64,000 bases of DNA from CAVPOO01 sp963707015 (GTDB lineage: Bacteria; Pseudomonadota; Gammaproteobacteria; Thiohalobacterales; Thiohalobacteraceae), in the NCBI GenBank assembly GCA_963707015.1, contig CAVPOO010000017.1, forward strand, positions 100,245 to 164,244. The letters run 5' to 3'. The notes under the pieces are model-generated. The model saw only the letters and a list, made by a program, of their open reading frames with translations. It was not told the origin of the DNA and ran no database searches. Of this stretch, positions 34,450 through 43,280 are shown in pieces. The translations under genes and the position numbers were made by a program. Position 1 is the stretch's first letter, and the number at the start of each line of letters is the position of its first letter.

Positions 34450-34761
34450 ATGCTGAACCACACGAACGGGCTGGCCGCCGGCGGACTCATCATGCTGCTG
34501 GCAACGGCGCCAGTGGTCACCGAAGCGTTCTGGTTTCCCGGTGCTCCCGTGTATGTGGCGCAAGCGGCCAACGGGGGAATCAGCCTGGACGAGGCGGTGT
34601 CCCGGGTACGCCGGCAGACCAAGGGCAAGATCCTGTCGGCGGAGACGGTACGCTCTGACGGGGGTTCCGTTCACCGTATCAAGGTCCTGACCCAGGACGG
34701 GCGGGTCAAACGGCTGCTGATCGATGCCCAGAGCGGTCGGCCCGCGGCGCGCGGGCGCTGA
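34450..34761 (+). CDS. Small exported PepSY-like protein
   Basis: A protein of about 103 residues with an N-terminal hydrophobic segment that looks like a signal peptide (GLAAGGLIMLLATAPVVTEA) and a C-terminal half (about 45-95) resembling a PepSY domain: ISLDEAVSRVRRQTKGKIL, then HRIKVLTQDGRVKRLLIDAQSG. PepSY proteins often precede a PhoPQ-like pair and may modulate the sensor or a protease; the next two genes are such a pair. The gap to the regulator is 13 bases, so they form an operon. I chose the ATG at 34450; a GTG at 34432 is possible. Confidence 0.75.
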   Translation: MLNHTNGLAAGGLIMLLATAPVVTEAFWFPGAPVYVAQAANGGISLDEAVSRVRRQTKGKILSAETVRSDGGSVHRIKVLTQDGRVKRLLIDAQSGRPAARGR

Positions 34762-34774
34762 GCCGTTCACTTCC

Positions 34775-35458
34775 ATGCGGATCCTGATCGTCGAAGATGA
34801 AACGCACCTGCGTGAGCAGTTGCGCGATCGTCTGCGCGCCAACGGCTATGTGGTGGATGTGGCCGCGGATGGTGAAGAGGGTCTGCATTATGGGGAGCAA
34901 TATCCCCTCGACCTCGCGGTCATCGACATCGGTCTGCCGAAATTGTCCGGCATCGAGCTGATACGCCGGCTGCGTTCCAGCGAGAAGCATTTCCCGATCC
35001 TCATACTCACGGCCAGGGGTAACTGGCAGGACAAGGTGGAAGGCCTGGAGACCGGCGCAGACGATTACCTCGTCAAGCCTTTCCGGTTTGAGGAACTCCA
35101 GGCGCGTCTCAACGCCCTGTTGCGCCGCGCTTCTGGCTGGCCGAAGGCGGTGCTCGATTGCGGGCCGATCTCGCTGGATACCCGCAGCCAGTCGGTCTCG
35201 GTCGAGGGGCGCCCGGTTGCGCTGACCGCTTTCGAATACCGGGTGCTCGAGTGTCTGATGCTGCATGCGGGTCAGGTCGTCTCCAAGGCCGACCTGACGG
35301 AGAACATTTACGATCAGGATTTTGACCGGGACAGCAATGTGTTGGAGGTCTTTATCGGACGCCTCAGGCGCAAGCTGGATCCCGACAACGAGCTCAGACC
35401 CATTGAGACCCTCCGTGGCCGCGGGTATCGATTCAGTCCGGATGTCAAAAGCGGCTGA
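34775..35458 (+). CDS. OmpR/PhoP-family response regulator
   Basis: A 227-residue two-component regulator. It has a receiver domain (about 1-115) with the acidic pair ED (residues 7-8), phosphoacceptor D51 in VIDIGLP and the lysine in DYLVKPF, then a winged-helix DNA-binding domain (about 125-225) ending LRGRGYRFSP. It resembles PhoP of PhoPQ. The start ATG at 34775 gives the canonical MRILIVEDE; the longer open frame is the overlap with the PepSY-like gene. The sensor gene starts at its stop (TGATG), so they are translationally coupled. A direct hexamer repeat upstream of the envelope operon (43.3 kb) is a candidate target. Confidence 0.94.
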   Translation: MRILIVEDETHLREQLRDRLRANGYVVDVAADGEEGLHYGEQYPLDLAVIDIGLPKLSGIELIRRLRSSEKHFPILILTARGNWQDKVEGLETGADDYLVKPFRFEELQARLNALLRRASGWPKAVLDCGPISLDTRSQSVSVEGRPVALTAFEYRVLECLMLHAGQVVSKADLTENIYDQDFDRDSNVLEVFIGRLRRKLDPDNELRPIETLRGRGYRFSPDVKSG

Positions 35459-36813
35459 TGCGCTCCCTGCACAGTCGTTTACTGCTGGCCGCCTCCCTGA
35501 TGCTGGCCGGTTTCCTCGGTGCCACGGGTCTGGCGCTGGACAAGGCCTTCCGCGTCAGTGCCGAAGCCTCTATGCAGGATCGTCTGCAGTCGTACATTTA
35601 TGGCCTGCTGGCGGCTACGGACGAAGACCGGCGCGGCAGGATGATTCCCCCGGAAGATCTGCCTGAACCGCGATTCTCGAAGCTGGATTCCGGTCTCTAT
35701 GCGCTGGTGGCAGGCGAGGACGGGACACCCATCTGGCATTCGGCGTCCCTCACCGGACGCGACCTCGCCATCGTGGATCCCCAGGCCCCCGGAGAGCGCT
35801 ATTTCCACCGACGGCGCCTCGCCGGAATGGAACTGTACGTGATCGACTACGGTGTCGCCTGGGTAGACCATGCCGGAACGGAGGGCTGGTACACCTTCGT
35901 TGTGGCGGAGGACGCGTCGGCATTCGAGGCGGAAATCGAAGGCTTTCGGACCACACTGTGGGGTTGGCTGGGGGCCATGGCGGTGGCCCTGCTGCTGGCC
36001 CAGGGTCTCATACTCCGCTGGGGTTTGCGGCCGCTGCGCACCGTCGCATCGGACCTGCAACGGATCGAGCAAGGCCGGGGTGAGCGCCTGGACGGCACCT
36101 ATCCCAAAGAACTGGCGGGATTAACCTCCAATATCAATTCCCTCATCGAGCACCGCAGTGCCGCGCAGATCCGCTATCGCAACAGCCTGGACGATCTCGC
36201 CCACAGCCTGAAAACCCCGTTGGCGATACTGCAAAGCTTCTTCGAAGAGGGCGCAGACAAGCGCGGTCAGGATCGCACGACCGAAAGAGAGCAGGTGATG
36301 CGAATGGATGAAATCATTCGTCATCAATTGCAGCGGGCCGCTGTCTCCGGGCGGGCCGCCCTGGCCCCTCCGGTGCCGGTGGCACCGGTGGTGGAACGTC
36401 TGGTCCACTCCCTCGACAAGGTATACCGCGACAAACAGGTGCAGGTCAGGCTGAATCTGGATCCGCAGGGTGTCTTCCATGGAGACGAGGCCGACCTGAT
36501 GGAAGTCCTGGGAAATCTGCTGGATAACGCCTACAAGTACAGTGACGGCCGGGTCCGCATCACTGCCCGGTCCGACGTGAATCCCGATGGCCGGCACGCT
36601 CTTGAAATAAGCGTCGAAGATGATGGCCGCGGTATCGAGGCCGAAAAGATTGACGCCGTCCTGCAACGAGGCAGGCGCATGGACGAAACCGTTCCCGGCC
36701 ACGGCATCGGCCTGAGCATCGCGAACGAGATCATCAAGGTGTATGCGGGAAAGCTCGACATCGGATCGAGCGACCTGGGCGGTGCCCTGGTCCGCATTCG
36801 CTTCGGCGGATGA
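35458..36813 (+). CDS. PhoQ-like sensor histidine kinase
   Basis: A 451-residue inner-membrane kinase. TM1 lies at about 8-28, a periplasmic sensor at about 29-165, TM2 at about 167-187, followed by HAMP and a HisKA helix with the phosphorylated H249 in DDLAHSLKTPLA. The ATPase domain has NLLDNAYKYSDG (N box), EDDGRGI and HGIGLSIANEI (G boxes). The HSLKTPLA form is typical of PhoQ-type kinases. The signal cannot be read from sequence. The gene ends 38 bases from the convergent end of the envelope operon. Confidence 0.94.
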   Translation: MRSLHSRLLLAASLMLAGFLGATGLALDKAFRVSAEASMQDRLQSYIYGLLAATDEDRRGRMIPPEDLPEPRFSKLDSGLYALVAGEDGTPIWHSASLTGRDLAIVDPQAPGERYFHRRRLAGMELYVIDYGVAWVDHAGTEGWYTFVVAEDASAFEAEIEGFRTTLWGWLGAMAVALLLAQGLILRWGLRPLRTVASDLQRIEQGRGERLDGTYPKELAGLTSNINSLIEHRSAAQIRYRNSLDDLAHSLKTPLAILQSFFEEGADKRGQDRTTEREQVMRMDEIIRHQLQRAAVSGRAALAPPVPVAPVVERLVHSLDKVYRDKQVQVRLNLDPQGVFHGDEADLMEVLGNLLDNAYKYSDGRVRITARSDVNPDGRHALEISVEDDGRGIEAEKIDAVLQRGRRMDETVPGHGIGLSIANEIIKVYAGKLDIGSSDLGGALVRIRFGG

Positions 36814-36850
36814 CCGGCTGGCGCCCGATTTCCGCCGGGCCGCGCGGCCG

Positions 36851-37252
36851 TCAGGGGAGTGGCGACAGGCTGATATCGACGGGTATCCGCGCGCCGGGGT
36901 CGTAGGACAGGCGGGTGGTGGAGGTGTGGCCCTGGTAGCGATAGGTTACCCAATAACCCCGGATGTGTTCCCGCCCCTGCTGCAGGGATCGGCAGGCACG
37001 CTGATTGCGCCGCAGGCGGATCTGGCGGCGAATATCCTCTCCGATGGTCGCCGCCGGCGGATCGGTTTCCGGGACGGACGTGTCGGTACCGTCACAGACC
37101 CGCTGCGCCGGTGGCTGGTAGCGCGTCTCGATGATCGGCTCCACGTTCACGACCGGGGCATAGTCGCGAAATGTCCGTTCTTCCCGGGCATCCACAAGGC
37201 CCGCGGCAACCCAGGCGGCAAACAGAACCAGTGCCTTAAGCCGGTGTTTCAT
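36851..37252 (-). CDS. Small secreted protein, last gene of envelope operon
   Basis: About 133 residues with a signal peptide (MKHRLKALVLFAAWVAAGL, cut near VDA). The C-terminal 35 residues (YWVTYRYQG...TRLSYDPGARIPVDISLSP) resemble the tail found after the glycine-zipper in 17-kDa-antigen-like outer-membrane proteins, but no glycine zipper is present. Two cysteines (in VCDGT and ACRSL) could form a disulfide in the periplasm. The function is unknown. It is the last of eight co-oriented genes and lies 16 bases after the transglycosylase gene. I chose the ATG at 37252, as it yields the signal peptide; a longer frame reaches 37303. Confidence 0.7.
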   Translation of the reverse strand: MKHRLKALVLFAAWVAAGLVDAREERTFRDYAPVVNVEPIIETRYQPPAQRVCDGTDTSVPETDPPAATIGEDIRRQIRLRRNQRACRSLQQGREHIRGYWVTYRYQGHTSTTRLSYDPGARIPVDISLSPLP

Positions 37253-37268
37253 ATCTCTCCCCCACGTA

Positions 37269-38063
37269 TCAGAACCCCATCCCGGAGAGCAGTCGTTGTC
37301 CATCGCTCAGTTGTTTCTCACTGGTGTAGAGCATGACCACATCAAATCCGCCATCGGGAAGCTGGAACCAGTCCAGGCGGATGTCGCCGAATCTTGGCTG
37401 GAGATTTTCCACGAAGGCCGCCGCGCGATAGGGGCGGGAAAAGTGGATGATGAACAGGCGGTCTTTTTCCGAATAGGGTCGGCGCTGCGCAGCGGGGCGG
37501 CCCTTGCGGTCGCCGTGCAGGACATAATCCAGGTGGCGCAGGATGTAGCCGCTGTACCAGACGGCACCCTTGGGCAGACTGCCCCCGGCAGCGGGGATGC
37601 GTCCCGGGCCGTAGTTGTAAGCGGCCAGGGCGCGGTGCAGGTTGCCCTGGTACTTCCCGAGCAACTCCTTCAAATAGCGCGCCCCGGCCTCGACATTGGT
37701 GCAGGGATCCAGTAACTCGGAGAGCCGGTCCACGCCAAGATATCGGGCCGTGTCCGGCCAGAGTATCTGCATGAGTCCGTAGGCGTTCGCCTTTGATCTG
37801 GCGACGGGGTCGAAATCACTCTCGCCCCTGGCGACAGCCAGCAGCAGGGTTTCCGGCAGGTCATGGGCCGTGGCTGCCCGCCTGAAGCAATGGGCGTAGG
37901 GGAAATCCAGCGCCGGCTGGCTCTGCGCGGCAGTCCTGGAGAAGGCGTGCCAGCGTGCCTCCAGCGTCGTCGGGTCACCAGCCCCTGCGCCCGTCGTGGC
38001 GTTTGCCGAAACGGCAGGCAAGACTGCAATGCACAAGAACAGGCAGGTTGCCGGCCGAAACAT
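37269..38063 (-). CDS. Lytic transglycosylase, SLT domain
   Basis: About 264 residues. It has a signal peptide (about 1-21), then an SLT-type goose-lysozyme-like domain (about 70-190) with the catalytic glutamate in ARGESDFDP, the GLMQIL motif and the AAYNYGPGRI motif. It cleaves the peptidoglycan glycan strand, leaving anhydro-muramyl ends, in the periplasm. The ATG at 38063 has GGAG a few bases before it and overlaps the stop region of the preceding gene, so it belongs to the envelope operon. The C-terminal extension of about 70 residues beyond the fold is unassigned. Confidence 0.9.
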   Translation of the reverse strand: MFRPATCLFLCIAVLPAVSANATTGAGAGDPTTLEARWHAFSRTAAQSQPALDFPYAHCFRRAATAHDLPETLLLAVARGESDFDPVARSKANAYGLMQILWPDTARYLGVDRLSELLDPCTNVEAGARYLKELLGKYQGNLHRALAAYNYGPGRIPAAGGSLPKGAVWYSGYILRHLDYVLHGDRKGRPAAQRRPYSEKDRLFIIHFSRPYRAAAFVENLQPRFGDIRLDWFQLPDGGFDVVMLYTSEKQLSDGQRLLSGMGF

Positions 38064-38065
38064 GC

Positions 38066-38635
38066 TCACTCCAGCTCCAGGCCGGTAATGGCCTCGATCA
38101 GGTCCACTCGGGCGCGGCGCTCCGCCTCATCGTGGTAACGGAATCCCACCCGGTACGTCCCCGGATCCGACTCGACGACCTCCACCGGCACGTCGGTGGC
38201 TGCGCTCAGCCGTCCCGCGAATCCGGCTGCCGCCCACGCGCTGCGAAACGGACTCCAGAACACGTAGCTGCCGGCCTCGGCGGTTACCACTTCTGCGGGC
38301 GGGTCCGGGTCTGCGCGGTCCTCCCCGTCCGGGACAGCCTGGATCGGACGGGGTGCTTCCGTGTTGCTGTCTGCTGCCTCGCCGTCGTCGCCTGTCTCGT
38401 TCGTCCACGCCGGCTTCGGGGGGCCCTCTCGCCGCAGCGGGCGCCCCGCCGGCGCACGGCCGGCGTCCAGCTGTTCCGTAACCGCGGCGACAGCCTTCGG
38501 TGTATCCGCCGGCGCCTGCGCCGCTTCGGGGGCCGTCAACGTGGCCGGTTGCGAGCTGTCGTCAGGTCGCAGAAAGAGCAGGAACGCGCCCACAACCAGA
38601 CCTACGCCAAAGATAAATCCTGCTGTTCGAACCAT
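38066..38635 (-). CDS. Single-pass membrane protein with SPOR-like C terminus
   Basis: 189 residues. One N-terminal membrane segment (about 4-22, FIFGVGLVVGAFLLFL) is followed by a long Pro/Ala/Glu-rich linker (about 25-115) and a compact C-terminal domain (about 120-185) whose pattern (YVFWSPFRSAWAAAGFAGRL...VEVVESDPGTYRVGFRY) resembles a SPOR domain. SPOR domains bind denuded glycan strands, which would suit its location beside a lytic transglycosylase. The match is by eye and only moderate. It overlaps or abuts both neighbours in the operon. Confidence 0.72.
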   Translation of the reverse strand: MVRTAGFIFGVGLVVGAFLLFLRPDDSSQPATLTAPEAAQAPADTPKAVAAVTEQLDAGRAPAGRPLRREGPPKPAWTNETGDDGEAADSNTEAPRPIQAVPDGEDRADPDPPAEVVTAEAGSYVFWSPFRSAWAAAGFAGRLSAATDVPVEVVESDPGTYRVGFRYHDEAERRARVDLIEAITGLELE

Positions 38636-38662
38636 GTCTTCCTCTCACCAGGGAACTATCGA

Positions 38663-40117
38663 TCAGGGTATCCGCCTCGCCGACCAGGCCACGCGTTCGC
38701 TGTTGCGCGCCATCAACTGATCGAGTTCGTTCAGCCAGCGCTCCAGACTGGCGCCTTCCACTGCCTTGCCGGCTGCGCCGTCACAGGCATCCGGCAAGGC
38801 GTGCAGGAGTTGTTCGAGGCGCTCTTCAAGCGCACGGTCGTTGACGGCGATGGCGTAGATTGATCGCTGCTCGAAAGCGGACGATCGCGGCCCGGGAAAC
38901 ACCCCGGGAAACACATAGGCGCGCCGGATGACAGCAGGCCCTGCCAGCTCGGTTCCACGGCGGCAGGTGCCGGGGGAAACCCGGATGAGGCCGTCATCAG
39001 CACTGTGGGCGAATACTAATACGCCGTCAGCCTCGGCAGCCGTTACCTTCAGGACCTGGCAACCGTTGCTCCCGGGCTGGTCCCTGCAGGCCTCCCGGGC
39101 CCAGCTCCCGCGCTGTGGCTCCTCCAGATCGAGTGCGGGTATGACGGGTCTCCCGGCCGGTTGCCGGTGCGCCACGGCCCGCCGTGCGGGGTGCGGTTCT
39201 GCAGGGGTGATGCGGATGTACGTGGCGGTGTCTATGCCGGCCAGGTGCTCGTCGGAGCGCCTCGGATGCAGCACGACCCACACCTGGTACAGGCCCGACT
39301 GGATCTTGTGTGCCTCGCCGCGCAGGACGAAATTCGCTTCGCCCTTTGCATCGCTCACGCGAACCTCGCGGTAGCGGGACAGGTTGTTGCCGATCAGTTC
39401 CAGGAGCGTGCGCAGTTCGGCCTGCTCAGACTTGAGTGCCTCGACGTAGACCACCAGGTCTTCCTCGTCCTGCTGGCGCAGCAGGCAGCTCAGATTATTG
39501 GCAAGATAGGCCGCTGCCAGATCCGGTTGACCGGAACTGAAGGGCAGCACCCTGAGTCCGCGCAGCGATTCGTCCGTGCGCCGCTCCTGTAGTGCGCGCT
39601 GCTCGCCGGGGGTCAGGCGCCCCTGCCAGCTCTTGCCGAGCCCGCTGACCCATTCGCCTGCCTGGACATCCAGGGCACGTACCGAGACGCGGAACTGGGC
39701 GCTTGCCGTGGGGGAAATCTCGATGCCGACGAAATAATGGGCGTCGCGGATCCGTGCGCAGTTCACCTGGTCGAGTCGGCGATGATGTTGCTCCTGGCGG
39801 TGCTGCGGTTGCCAGGGCAGCCGTACGCCGGGTGTCCTGAGCAGGGTGTCCAGGAGCTGCTCACGGATGCTGCGGGTCAGGCCATCGATATCAGGCTGAA
39901 CATCCGGCCCTTCCAGCTTGACGAGAATCACGGGCTCACCCTTGAACCGGGGGTGTTCGCCGAGCTGCCGCGCCAGCTCCGGCGCCAGTTCCTCGGCCAC
40001 CCAGTCCTGCAGGGCGGGTTCGCTGCCGGCGACCGGAAGGGAATAGTACGGGCTGTGTGCACACCCCGCCGCGAGCGACAGGCAAAAGATACACAGAAAT
40101 TCGAACAGCCTGCCCAT
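38663..40117 (-). CDS. Outer-membrane lipoprotein, possible tandem CsgG/LpoB-like domains
   Basis: 484 residues with a lipoprotein signal (LSLAAGC; the next residues AHS predict outer-membrane sorting). Two regions share the flavour of CsgG/FlgO/LpoB-like folds: about 40-190, with REQLLDTLLRTPGVRL, and about 195-305, with NNLSRYREVRVSDAKGEANFVLRGEA. The C-terminal 180 residues are unassigned and cysteine-containing. LpoB-like lipoproteins activate peptidoglycan synthases, but that assignment here is only a resemblance. It is the fifth gene of the operon. Confidence 0.7.
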   Translation of the reverse strand: MGRLFEFLCIFCLSLAAGCAHSPYYSLPVAGSEPALQDWVAEELAPELARQLGEHPRFKGEPVILVKLEGPDVQPDIDGLTRSIREQLLDTLLRTPGVRLPWQPQHRQEQHHRRLDQVNCARIRDAHYFVGIEISPTASAQFRVSVRALDVQAGEWVSGLGKSWQGRLTPGEQRALQERRTDESLRGLRVLPFSSGQPDLAAAYLANNLSCLLRQQDEEDLVVYVEALKSEQAELRTLLELIGNNLSRYREVRVSDAKGEANFVLRGEAHKIQSGLYQVWVVLHPRRSDEHLAGIDTATYIRITPAEPHPARRAVAHRQPAGRPVIPALDLEEPQRGSWAREACRDQPGSNGCQVLKVTAAEADGVLVFAHSADDGLIRVSPGTCRRGTELAGPAVIRRAYVFPGVFPGPRSSAFEQRSIYAIAVNDRALEERLEQLLHALPDACDGAAGKAVEGASLERWLNELDQLMARNSERVAWSARRIP

Positions 40118-40124
40118 GACGTCG

Positions 40125-41114
40125 CTACTCGCGTGAGTGTCCTCCGTCCAGATGCACCTGACCGTCGGCGCCTATGACGAGCGCGCCACCCTGAACGTCC
40201 CGCGTCAGAGAGACGATTTGCCGTTCTGTCTCCGGCGGCAGCTGGACCCCCCAGACCACGGCGCTTCCCTTCAGGTCCCGCGCCGATTTCACAAACGCCT
40301 CGACGTAGGGCGGGGGGACGGTGGCAGGCGACATCTCGTGGAACTGCGCCGGGAATGCGTCCTGAGCAAAGCCAGGTGCGCCCTGCTGCAGCGACAGGCG
40401 CCAGGCCCGTTTGCGCGCCATGCCGTAAAACCTGACGCTGCCGATGGCCACCAGACGATCGAGGGTCTCGCTGGAGGCAAACCGCAGCGTGAACCCCTGT
40501 GCCGCGGATACGGGTTCGGAGCGCCGGGTCTGACCCGCCACGCGCGGCCTGGGCGCGTCTTCCGGCTGCGCCCCAGGCACCTCCACCGGCTGGCTGTCGC
40601 GCCTGGGCGGCGGTTGTTGCTCGTCAGGCTGCTCTTGTCGCCGGGCCAGGTTGTTCGCCGTCTGAACGGCTTGCAGCGCCTGCCGGCCCTGCCCGAGGGC
40701 CCGGCGCAGGCCTTCGAGCTCAGCCGTCAGATGCACGCGTTCGCGGCGTGCCTGATCCAGTTCATCCAGGGCGTGGGCGAGCTGTTCCTGCGTCGAGGTC
40801 AAGGACCGTTTCGCCTGGTCGTGGCGCGCACGGGCCTGGTCAGCCTGTGCGCTCAGACGCTGCAGCTGCGCCCGCAGCTTGAGCGCCTGCGTCTGCTCAT
40901 TCTCGCTGCCCTGTTGCAGCGGCTCACCGGGTGGTTCCTCCCAGGGCCGGTCCGTCTTGCGGGCCGGCAGGCTTTGCACCAGGGCAAACACGGCTGTCAG
41001 GCACAGCCCCAGGATTGCCATGAAACGCATGACGTCAGTCTGCAGGGTTTCGGTGTCGCTGCCCCCACTGCCGGGTGCAGCCGTATACTTCGCACTGCGT
41101 CCCCGGCGGATCAT
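40125..41114 (-). CDS. Single-pass membrane coiled-coil protein of unknown function
   Basis: Up to 329 residues; an ATG at 41030 (MRFMAILGLCLTAVFALVQ) gives a more natural start of about 301 residues with a membrane segment right at the N terminus. A long coiled coil follows (about 50-140 of the shorter form), then a Pro/Gln/Arg-rich linker and a folded C-terminal domain (about 185-290). The layout of a short cytoplasmic end, one membrane helix, a periplasmic coiled coil and a terminal domain is that of a stator or TolA/TolR-like partner. The gene directly upstream encodes a MotA/ExbB-like membrane protein and overlaps it by four bases. I do not recognise the C-terminal family. Confidence 0.72.
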   Translation of the reverse strand: MIRRGRSAKYTAAPGSGGSDTETLQTDVMRFMAILGLCLTAVFALVQSLPARKTDRPWEEPPGEPLQQGSENEQTQALKLRAQLQRLSAQADQARARHDQAKRSLTSTQEQLAHALDELDQARRERVHLTAELEGLRRALGQGRQALQAVQTANNLARRQEQPDEQQPPPRRDSQPVEVPGAQPEDAPRPRVAGQTRRSEPVSAAQGFTLRFASSETLDRLVAIGSVRFYGMARKRAWRLSLQQGAPGFAQDAFPAQFHEMSPATVPPPYVEAFVKSARDLKGSAVVWGVQLPPETERQIVSLTRDVQGGALVIGADGQVHLDGGHSRE

Positions 41115-41794
41115 TTTGCCTGCGCCCCGTCACACGCTGTGGCCGCGGGGACGGATTCGCCCACGAGACCGCCAATCGAGGCGCGGATGTCATGCAGGAG
41201 GTGCTCGACACGCTCGGTGTGGCGTTGATCCTGTTCCTCGTAATAGCGGTTCAGTTTCCCCCCGAGGAAAAAGCTCTTGCTCACACGCATCAGATAACCT
41301 CCGATGCCGCCGAGGATGGTGGTCGTCAGTGCGGTCAGGAGGCCACCGTCCACCAGGCGCTGCAAAACGGCAAAGGCCCCGGACTCCGCCGCAATGTCCG
41401 GGTCCCCAAGGGCGTAAAGCAATGCGCTGCGCATGCCGATCGCCGTCCAGATGACGCCGATGCCGAAAAACAGGCTGGTCCAGACGTCCGTCAGATGCTC
41501 AAACTGACCGACCTCATCCTGGGGGCGGTTAGCCTGCAGGCGCCGGCTCAGTTCCTGCAGGCTGTGGACATACAGGCCGAGGGTGAGTCCGAAGGGCAGC
41601 ACCGACAGTCCCAGGTTGCGCGTTATCCACTGGGTCCACACCTGAACGCGGGGCGCCTCCAGCACGGACACCGAGACGACGTCCCATGCGATCAGCAGGT
41701 AGACCGCCATCAAACCGAGGACGAGGCTGAGCACCACGCCCAGGACCATTCCGCTGAAAAAGCTGCGGCTCCCGTCAGCCTTCATCACTGTCAC
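41111..41794 (-). CDS. Multi-pass membrane protein resembling the MotA/TolQ/ExbB group
   Basis: 227 residues with about four membrane segments (about 12-36, 58-78, 108-128 and 148-172). The last pair, ending GGLLTALTTTILGGIGGYLMR and followed by a charged cytoplasmic tail with NRYYEEQDQRHTERVEHLL, looks like the channel region and tail of MotA/TolQ/ExbB proteins. The match is by eye and weak. If right, this would be a proton-driven motor subunit paired with the coiled-coil gene that follows. The ATGA-type overlaps on both sides show tight coupling. Confidence 0.68.
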   Translation of the reverse strand: MTVMKADGSRSFFSGMVLGVVLSLVLGLMAVYLLIAWDVVSVSVLEAPRVQVWTQWITRNLGLSVLPFGLTLGLYVHSLQELSRRLQANRPQDEVGQFEHLTDVWTSLFFGIGVIWTAIGMRSALLYALGDPDIAAESGAFAVLQRLVDGGLLTALTTTILGGIGGYLMRVSKSFFLGGKLNRYYEEQDQRHTERVEHLLHDIRASIGGLVGESVPAATACDGAQAK

Positions 41795-42363
41795 TCGCCC
41801 GGTCCACAGGCCTCGCAGGTGGCCTCGAGGACCAGTTCGGTTTCCTGAAACAGGCGGCTCGCCCGGTGAAAGGTGAGCGGATCCGCGCTGACCTTCAGCA
41901 GACCCTGTTCCTTGTCCGCCAGCTCCCTTTGCATGTCCCGCATGACCTCGGTCTGACGCGGACAGGTCTGCGAGCAGACACTGTAATCACTGAGCAGCGA
42001 GACGTATTTGACGCCAAAATAGCGATTGTAGGTTTCCCGTGCCTGGGCCTTGCTCAGCAGACCTTCTTCGTTGGCCCACATCAGGAATTCACTGAACTGG
42101 GCCTTGTTGTCTTTTTTGGGATCGCCCTCCGCTATCGACAGCAACTGCTGGAAATAACTGTCGAACTGCGTTTCACAACCGGTTGTCAGGTCCAGGCGGG
42201 CGGCGCTGATGGCGCGACCCAGGTCCGGGCCCTGCGGCGGGCTGCATGCGCTGCGTGGTGGATTGTTCTCGCAGGCGGTAAGGACCGCTGCCAGTGCCGC
42301 CAGGGCCGCGAGGCCGGCGACTTTTGAGGTGCCTGCTCTATTCATGGTTATTCTCCCGTTCAC
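41791..42363 (-). CDS. Lipoprotein of unknown function
   Basis: 190 residues (184 from the second ATG) with a lipobox LTAC after a hydrophobic stretch; the following residues ENN do not predict inner-membrane retention by an Asp at +2. The mature part is helical and has six further cysteines (in RSACSP, TGCETQ, SVCSQTCP and ATCEACGPGE), which is many for a small lipoprotein and suggests disulfides. It does not match a family I know. It is second in the operon. Confidence 0.7.
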   Translation of the reverse strand: MNGRITMNRAGTSKVAGLAALAALAAVLTACENNPPRSACSPPQGPDLGRAISAARLDLTTGCETQFDSYFQQLLSIAEGDPKKDNKAQFSEFLMWANEEGLLSKAQARETYNRYFGVKYVSLLSDYSVCSQTCPRQTEVMRDMQRELADKEQGLLKVSADPLTFHRASRLFQETELVLEATCEACGPGE

Positions 42364-42369
42364 TCACCG

Positions 42370-43209
42370 TCAGAATTGCAGGGGACTTTCGTATTCCTGA
42401 TCAGCCAGACTGGTGGGCGGGGCCGCCAGCGGAACCGTGCCCTCCTGTTCTCCAAACAGGATCGTCTTGACGCCCGCCACCACCTCCTGCATTTCCGGGG
42501 TGATGGTTCCAAACGACTGGTTGAGCTGCTCCATCAGCGTGACCCGGCTGATTTCCTCGCGGGTGCGCGCGATCAGGCTGGAGGTTTCCTGCATATCCAG
42601 ATAGATATCCGATGCGATCACTGCCAGCGAGGAGTTGACCTGGCCGCCAGAGTGGGCGACGAGCTGGTAGTACTGATTGAAGCGGTCGCTGAGGCGCATC
42701 CCCGAGCGTCCCCGCAGGGCCGGGCGCTCGGCATCTTTCTTATCCGAGGCCTCGCCGACCAGCAGTTCCTGCAGGGTCCATGAGGTCTTCTTCTGACCCA
42801 GTTCCTTGCGGATGCGTTTCTCCAGGCTCGATGACGTGGCGTTTACCGCCGTTTCCATCTCCGGCAGTCTGTCGGCCATGATCTCCAGCATCTCGAGATA
42901 GGTCTTGCCCAGCTGCCTGGCAATCTGCTCGCAGCCGGGATCGCCCTCGTTGCCTTCACATTTGCTGGCCCCGTAGAGCTGTTGCTGTTCATCGAGCCGC
43001 GCGATGCTGGCCTGCAGGCCGGTTTCCATCTCCCGGGCGACGCTGCCCGTGTGCTTGATCTCTTCAAGCACGGTGGTCGGAAACAGCTTGATGGTCGGCG
43101 CCTGCGTCAGTGCATGACCGGCCATGGGCAGTAGCAGTAAACACCCGGTTACCAGCCGGCCTGCGCGGCCTGGTTTTCTCTTCCGGTCACAGCTTGATGT
43201 GGTCTTCAT
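42370..43209 (-). CDS. Secreted helical protein, first gene of envelope operon
   Basis: 279 residues. After a basic N terminus comes a signal peptide (LVTGCLLLLPMAGHA), then an almost entirely helical mature protein with predicted coiled coils (about 50-80 and 100-140) and a pair of cysteines (SKCEGNEGDPGCEQ). I do not recognise the family. The ribosome site AGAGGGG lies six bases before the ATG. A direct hexamer repeat and a TATATT -10-like sequence lie upstream, so this is probably the operon's promoter-proximal gene. Confidence 0.72.
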   Translation of the reverse strand: MKTTSSCDRKRKPGRAGRLVTGCLLLLPMAGHALTQAPTIKLFPTTVLEEIKHTGSVAREMETGLQASIARLDEQQQLYGASKCEGNEGDPGCEQIARQLGKTYLEMLEIMADRLPEMETAVNATSSSLEKRIRKELGQKKTSWTLQELLVGEASDKKDAERPALRGRSGMRLSDRFNQYYQLVAHSGGQVNSSLAVIASDIYLDMQETSSLIARTREEISRVTLMEQLNQSFGTITPEMQEVVAGVKTILFGEQEGTVPLAAPPTSLADQEYESPLQF

Positions 43210-43280
43210 TGGGGTCCCCTCTGTGTTACACCGTCACCTGGGCGGAACGCGACACACGCACCGTGCGTCTTCTGGGAACC